Shown piece after piece: positions 62,779-64,000 of a DNA stretch of 64,000 nt. The position numbers and the translations under genes were made by a program. Under the pieces are notes generated by a model. That model did no database searches and was not told where the DNA came from. It saw only the letters and a list, made by a program, of their open reading frames with translations. Each line of letters opens with the position of its first letter. The first letter of the stretch is position 1. Source of the stretch: a bacterium (GTDB taxonomy: Bacteria > Armatimonadota > UBA5829); the NCBI GenBank assembly GCA_021371935.1, contig JAJFVF010000010.1, positions 1 to 64,000 on the forward strand, written 5' to 3'.

Positions 62779-62913
62779 GTAGGGCTGAAGTATCTGCCGA
62801 CTGATGAGCCGGGAGGGCGAGGCTCCTGCCGAGCCTTGTGGCAGGTGTGAAGCATTTGCCTGTCGCATTTGATTGGCCTTTGAAATCTAGCTGCAAATGC
62901 TTCGCCCGCAGTG
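62779..62913 (+). repeat. Composite repeat: family D with a nested family A copy
   Basis: A partial D arm (AGGGCTGAAGTATCTGCC) at about 62780-62798, then family A copy 7, then a full D copy whose arms are GTGAAGCATTTGCC and GCAAATGCTTCGCCC (about 62850-62907). Consistent with insertion of A into D or with two D fragments. Confidence 0.75.
62811..62835 (+). repeat. Dispersed repeat family A, copy 7
   Basis: GGGAGGGCGAGGCTCCTG then CCGAGCC; one change from consensus. Confidence 0.95.
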
Positions 62914-62935
62914 TGTATTTGTTCTATGGTTGTTC

Positions 62936-63697
62936 TTATAGCCCAACAATCAGAGCAATATCCGGGATGGAGTCGTACCAGTGCCGCCAAGTGATACCCC
63001 GATATTCAATTTCAGGATGTCCCGCCAGGTCCTCATAACCCGGATATGTCGGGCCGTTGTATCTCATAGAGAATACTGTCCTGCCGTTATCAGCTACATA
63101 AAACTGCACAGCAGTCTGCCTTTTTCCATTTGGGTTGGCCCAAGTAACCTGAAGACATCGGTATTCTTTTGACCCAATTCTCACAGAATGGACACCGCCG
63201 ACGCTCATTACCCATTCCTCCACATATTCCGGCTCAGTTCCTATTGTATATACAGGTTCATGTCCGGTTATTTCAAGACCTGGCTTAAGCAGTCTTGGCT
63301 TTGGTGTAGTGGTGCCGGACTTATATGCCCACACCCCGGCATCCGGTGTCTCTATCTCCACCATGCCCTTGAGTGATCCTTCACTGATAATATGGTTCCA
63401 GAATGACCGTTCTTTGGGATAATCCGAATGCCCCTCGCGATAGCGAGCCTCGACCTCCAATATCTCAAAGTCATCCACTCGTATTCTGCGTGTCACTCTT
63501 CCCAGATGGGCGCCCGTGAATACCAGCTTCCCATTATTGGGTTGTTCTTTGGGGTAATCATAAAACGCAAACTCACCCTCTCCGCCCAAATGGAGCGGGA
63601 TGAAGTGCCCCATATTGTCTGTGCACTCGATCTCAAGATCATCATTGGCAACAGCGGTAATGCTGATTTCAGGCTCATACTCAGGAAACTTAAACAT
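62936..63697 (-). CDS. Unknown soluble protein next to an anti-sigma-type gene
   Basis: 253 residues, predicted all-beta, no signal peptide or membrane helix. Starts FKFPEYEPEISITAVANDDL; contains VEIETPDAGVWAYKSGTTTP and VRIGSKEYRCLQVTWANPNG. Only one Cys. Family not recognised. It follows the zinc-finger gene by 12 bp, so the two are probably cotranscribed, and may be a target or sensor partner. Confidence 0.6.
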   Translation of the reverse strand: MFKFPEYEPEISITAVANDDLEIECTDNMGHFIPLHLGGEGEFAFYDYPKEQPNNGKLVFTGAHLGRVTRRIRVDDFEILEVEARYREGHSDYPKERSFWNHIISEGSLKGMVEIETPDAGVWAYKSGTTTPKPRLLKPGLEITGHEPVYTIGTEPEYVEEWVMSVGGVHSVRIGSKEYRCLQVTWANPNGKRQTAVQFYVADNGRTVFSMRYNGPTYPGYEDLAGHPEIEYRGITWRHWYDSIPDIALIVGL

Positions 63698-63709
63698 GGT
63701 CTTTATCTC

Positions 63710-64000
63710 CTATATCGCGCGTCCCCACGGACTCATCACAAGGGGCTTATTCTCTTTTTTTGCAGGTATTATCATTCTGAATGGGTCATCTACATACCAG
63801 ATATGAGCATGTGGCTTAGGCTTGGTGAGCATCAGCTTTTGCCTGATATTTGCACGCAGTGTCTCCGGCATCGGAGGAACTCCCTTATCTGACATTTCAG
63901 CATTTTGATTCTGCACCCGGCTCTGTAACTTCCGGCACTCAGAGCAGGTTCTGAGATGATCCTCAAGCTCTGTCACCTCGACATCAGTAAGCTCGTCATC
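63710..64000 (-). CDS. Anti-sigma-type zinc-finger protein (partial, 5' end beyond window)
   Basis: 97 codons visible, open to the window edge. The start is not seen, since the frame continues upstream with DDELTDVE before an internal GTG. The zf-HC2 motif is His-x3-Cys-x2-Cys in LEDHLRTCSECRKL. Downstream there is no membrane helix, only a polar segment with RANIRQKLMLTKPKPHAH, so it is a soluble zinc-binding anti-sigma-like protein or the tail of a larger sigma factor like that at 14835-16016. The matching ECF gene would lie beyond the window. Confidence 0.6.
   Translation of the reverse strand, partial: DDELTDVEVTELEDHLRTCSECRKLQSRVQNQNAEMSDKGVPPMPETLRANIRQKLMLTKPKPHAHIWYVDDPFRMIIPAKKENKPLVMSPWGRAI

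Overview
The window reads as ordinary chromosomal DNA of a diderm, probably anaerobic or facultative bacterium. About 57 protein genes were called; I saw no rRNA, tRNA, CRISPR array, transposase or prophage genes. A diderm envelope is suggested by an Omp85/TpsB-type barrel protein and by RodA. Anaerobic chemistry is suggested by HydG and its TM1266-type regulator. Secreted DUF4091/GH123 and CBM9-type proteins, a sialate O-acetylesterase, an HpnI/HpnK pair and many intergenic repeats would fit Armatimonadota or a neighbouring phylum. That placement is inference; no single marker proves it.

Layout: 1-8.6 kb holds rqcH, a secreted CBM9/DUF5916-type protein, groES-groEL behind a perfect CIRCE operator, a NagD-like phosphatase and a tandem HD-GYP protein. 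8.7-14.7 kb holds a secreted DUF4091 protein and then hicB-hicA-lipA-pdhA-pdhB, in which a toxin-antitoxin pair is joined by overlapping codons to lipoate and pyruvate dehydrogenase genes. 14.8-25.7 kb holds an ECF sigma factor fused to a zinc finger, FKBP and Nudix genes, a lipoprotein-like secreted protein, an Omp85 protein, an unknown gene with a CD3324-type regulator, a prenyl synthase, ywbE and a YkgJ-type gene, aspartokinase and a PAS protein. 25.8-36.7 kb holds a MATE pump, hpnK-hpnI, DegT and Gfo/Idh enzymes, a GNAT protein, the TM1266-hydG unit behind a structured leader, and a deacetylase-glycosyltransferase-Nudix operon. 36.9-47.5 kb holds an S1C protease, a membrane protein with presenilin-type motifs, a PdtaR/PdtaS-like pair, a membrane spermidine-synthase-like protein, an esterase, an acyl-CoA dehydrogenase and an MBL hydrolase. 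48.2-64 kb holds a short primary-type sigma factor with a LuxR-type HTH, a LigD phosphoesterase domain, DsbD, DUF6485-nth, a TIM-barrel protein, an M16 peptidase pair, rodA, aroQ-pepP, an ABC exporter pair, a HEAT protein and a truncated anti-sigma-like zinc finger gene.

Two features stand out. The TM1266-hydG unit is preceded by a good promoter, a multi-stem RNA, an antiterminator pairing and an intrinsic terminator: the layout of a riboswitch, of a class I cannot name. The membrane protein at 38.0-39.0 kb carries Tyr-x-Asp, Gly-x-Gly-Asp and Pro-Ala-Leu at presenilin-like spacings. In addition, most long gaps between genes contain members of at least six dispersed repeat families, several palindromic and one nested inside another.
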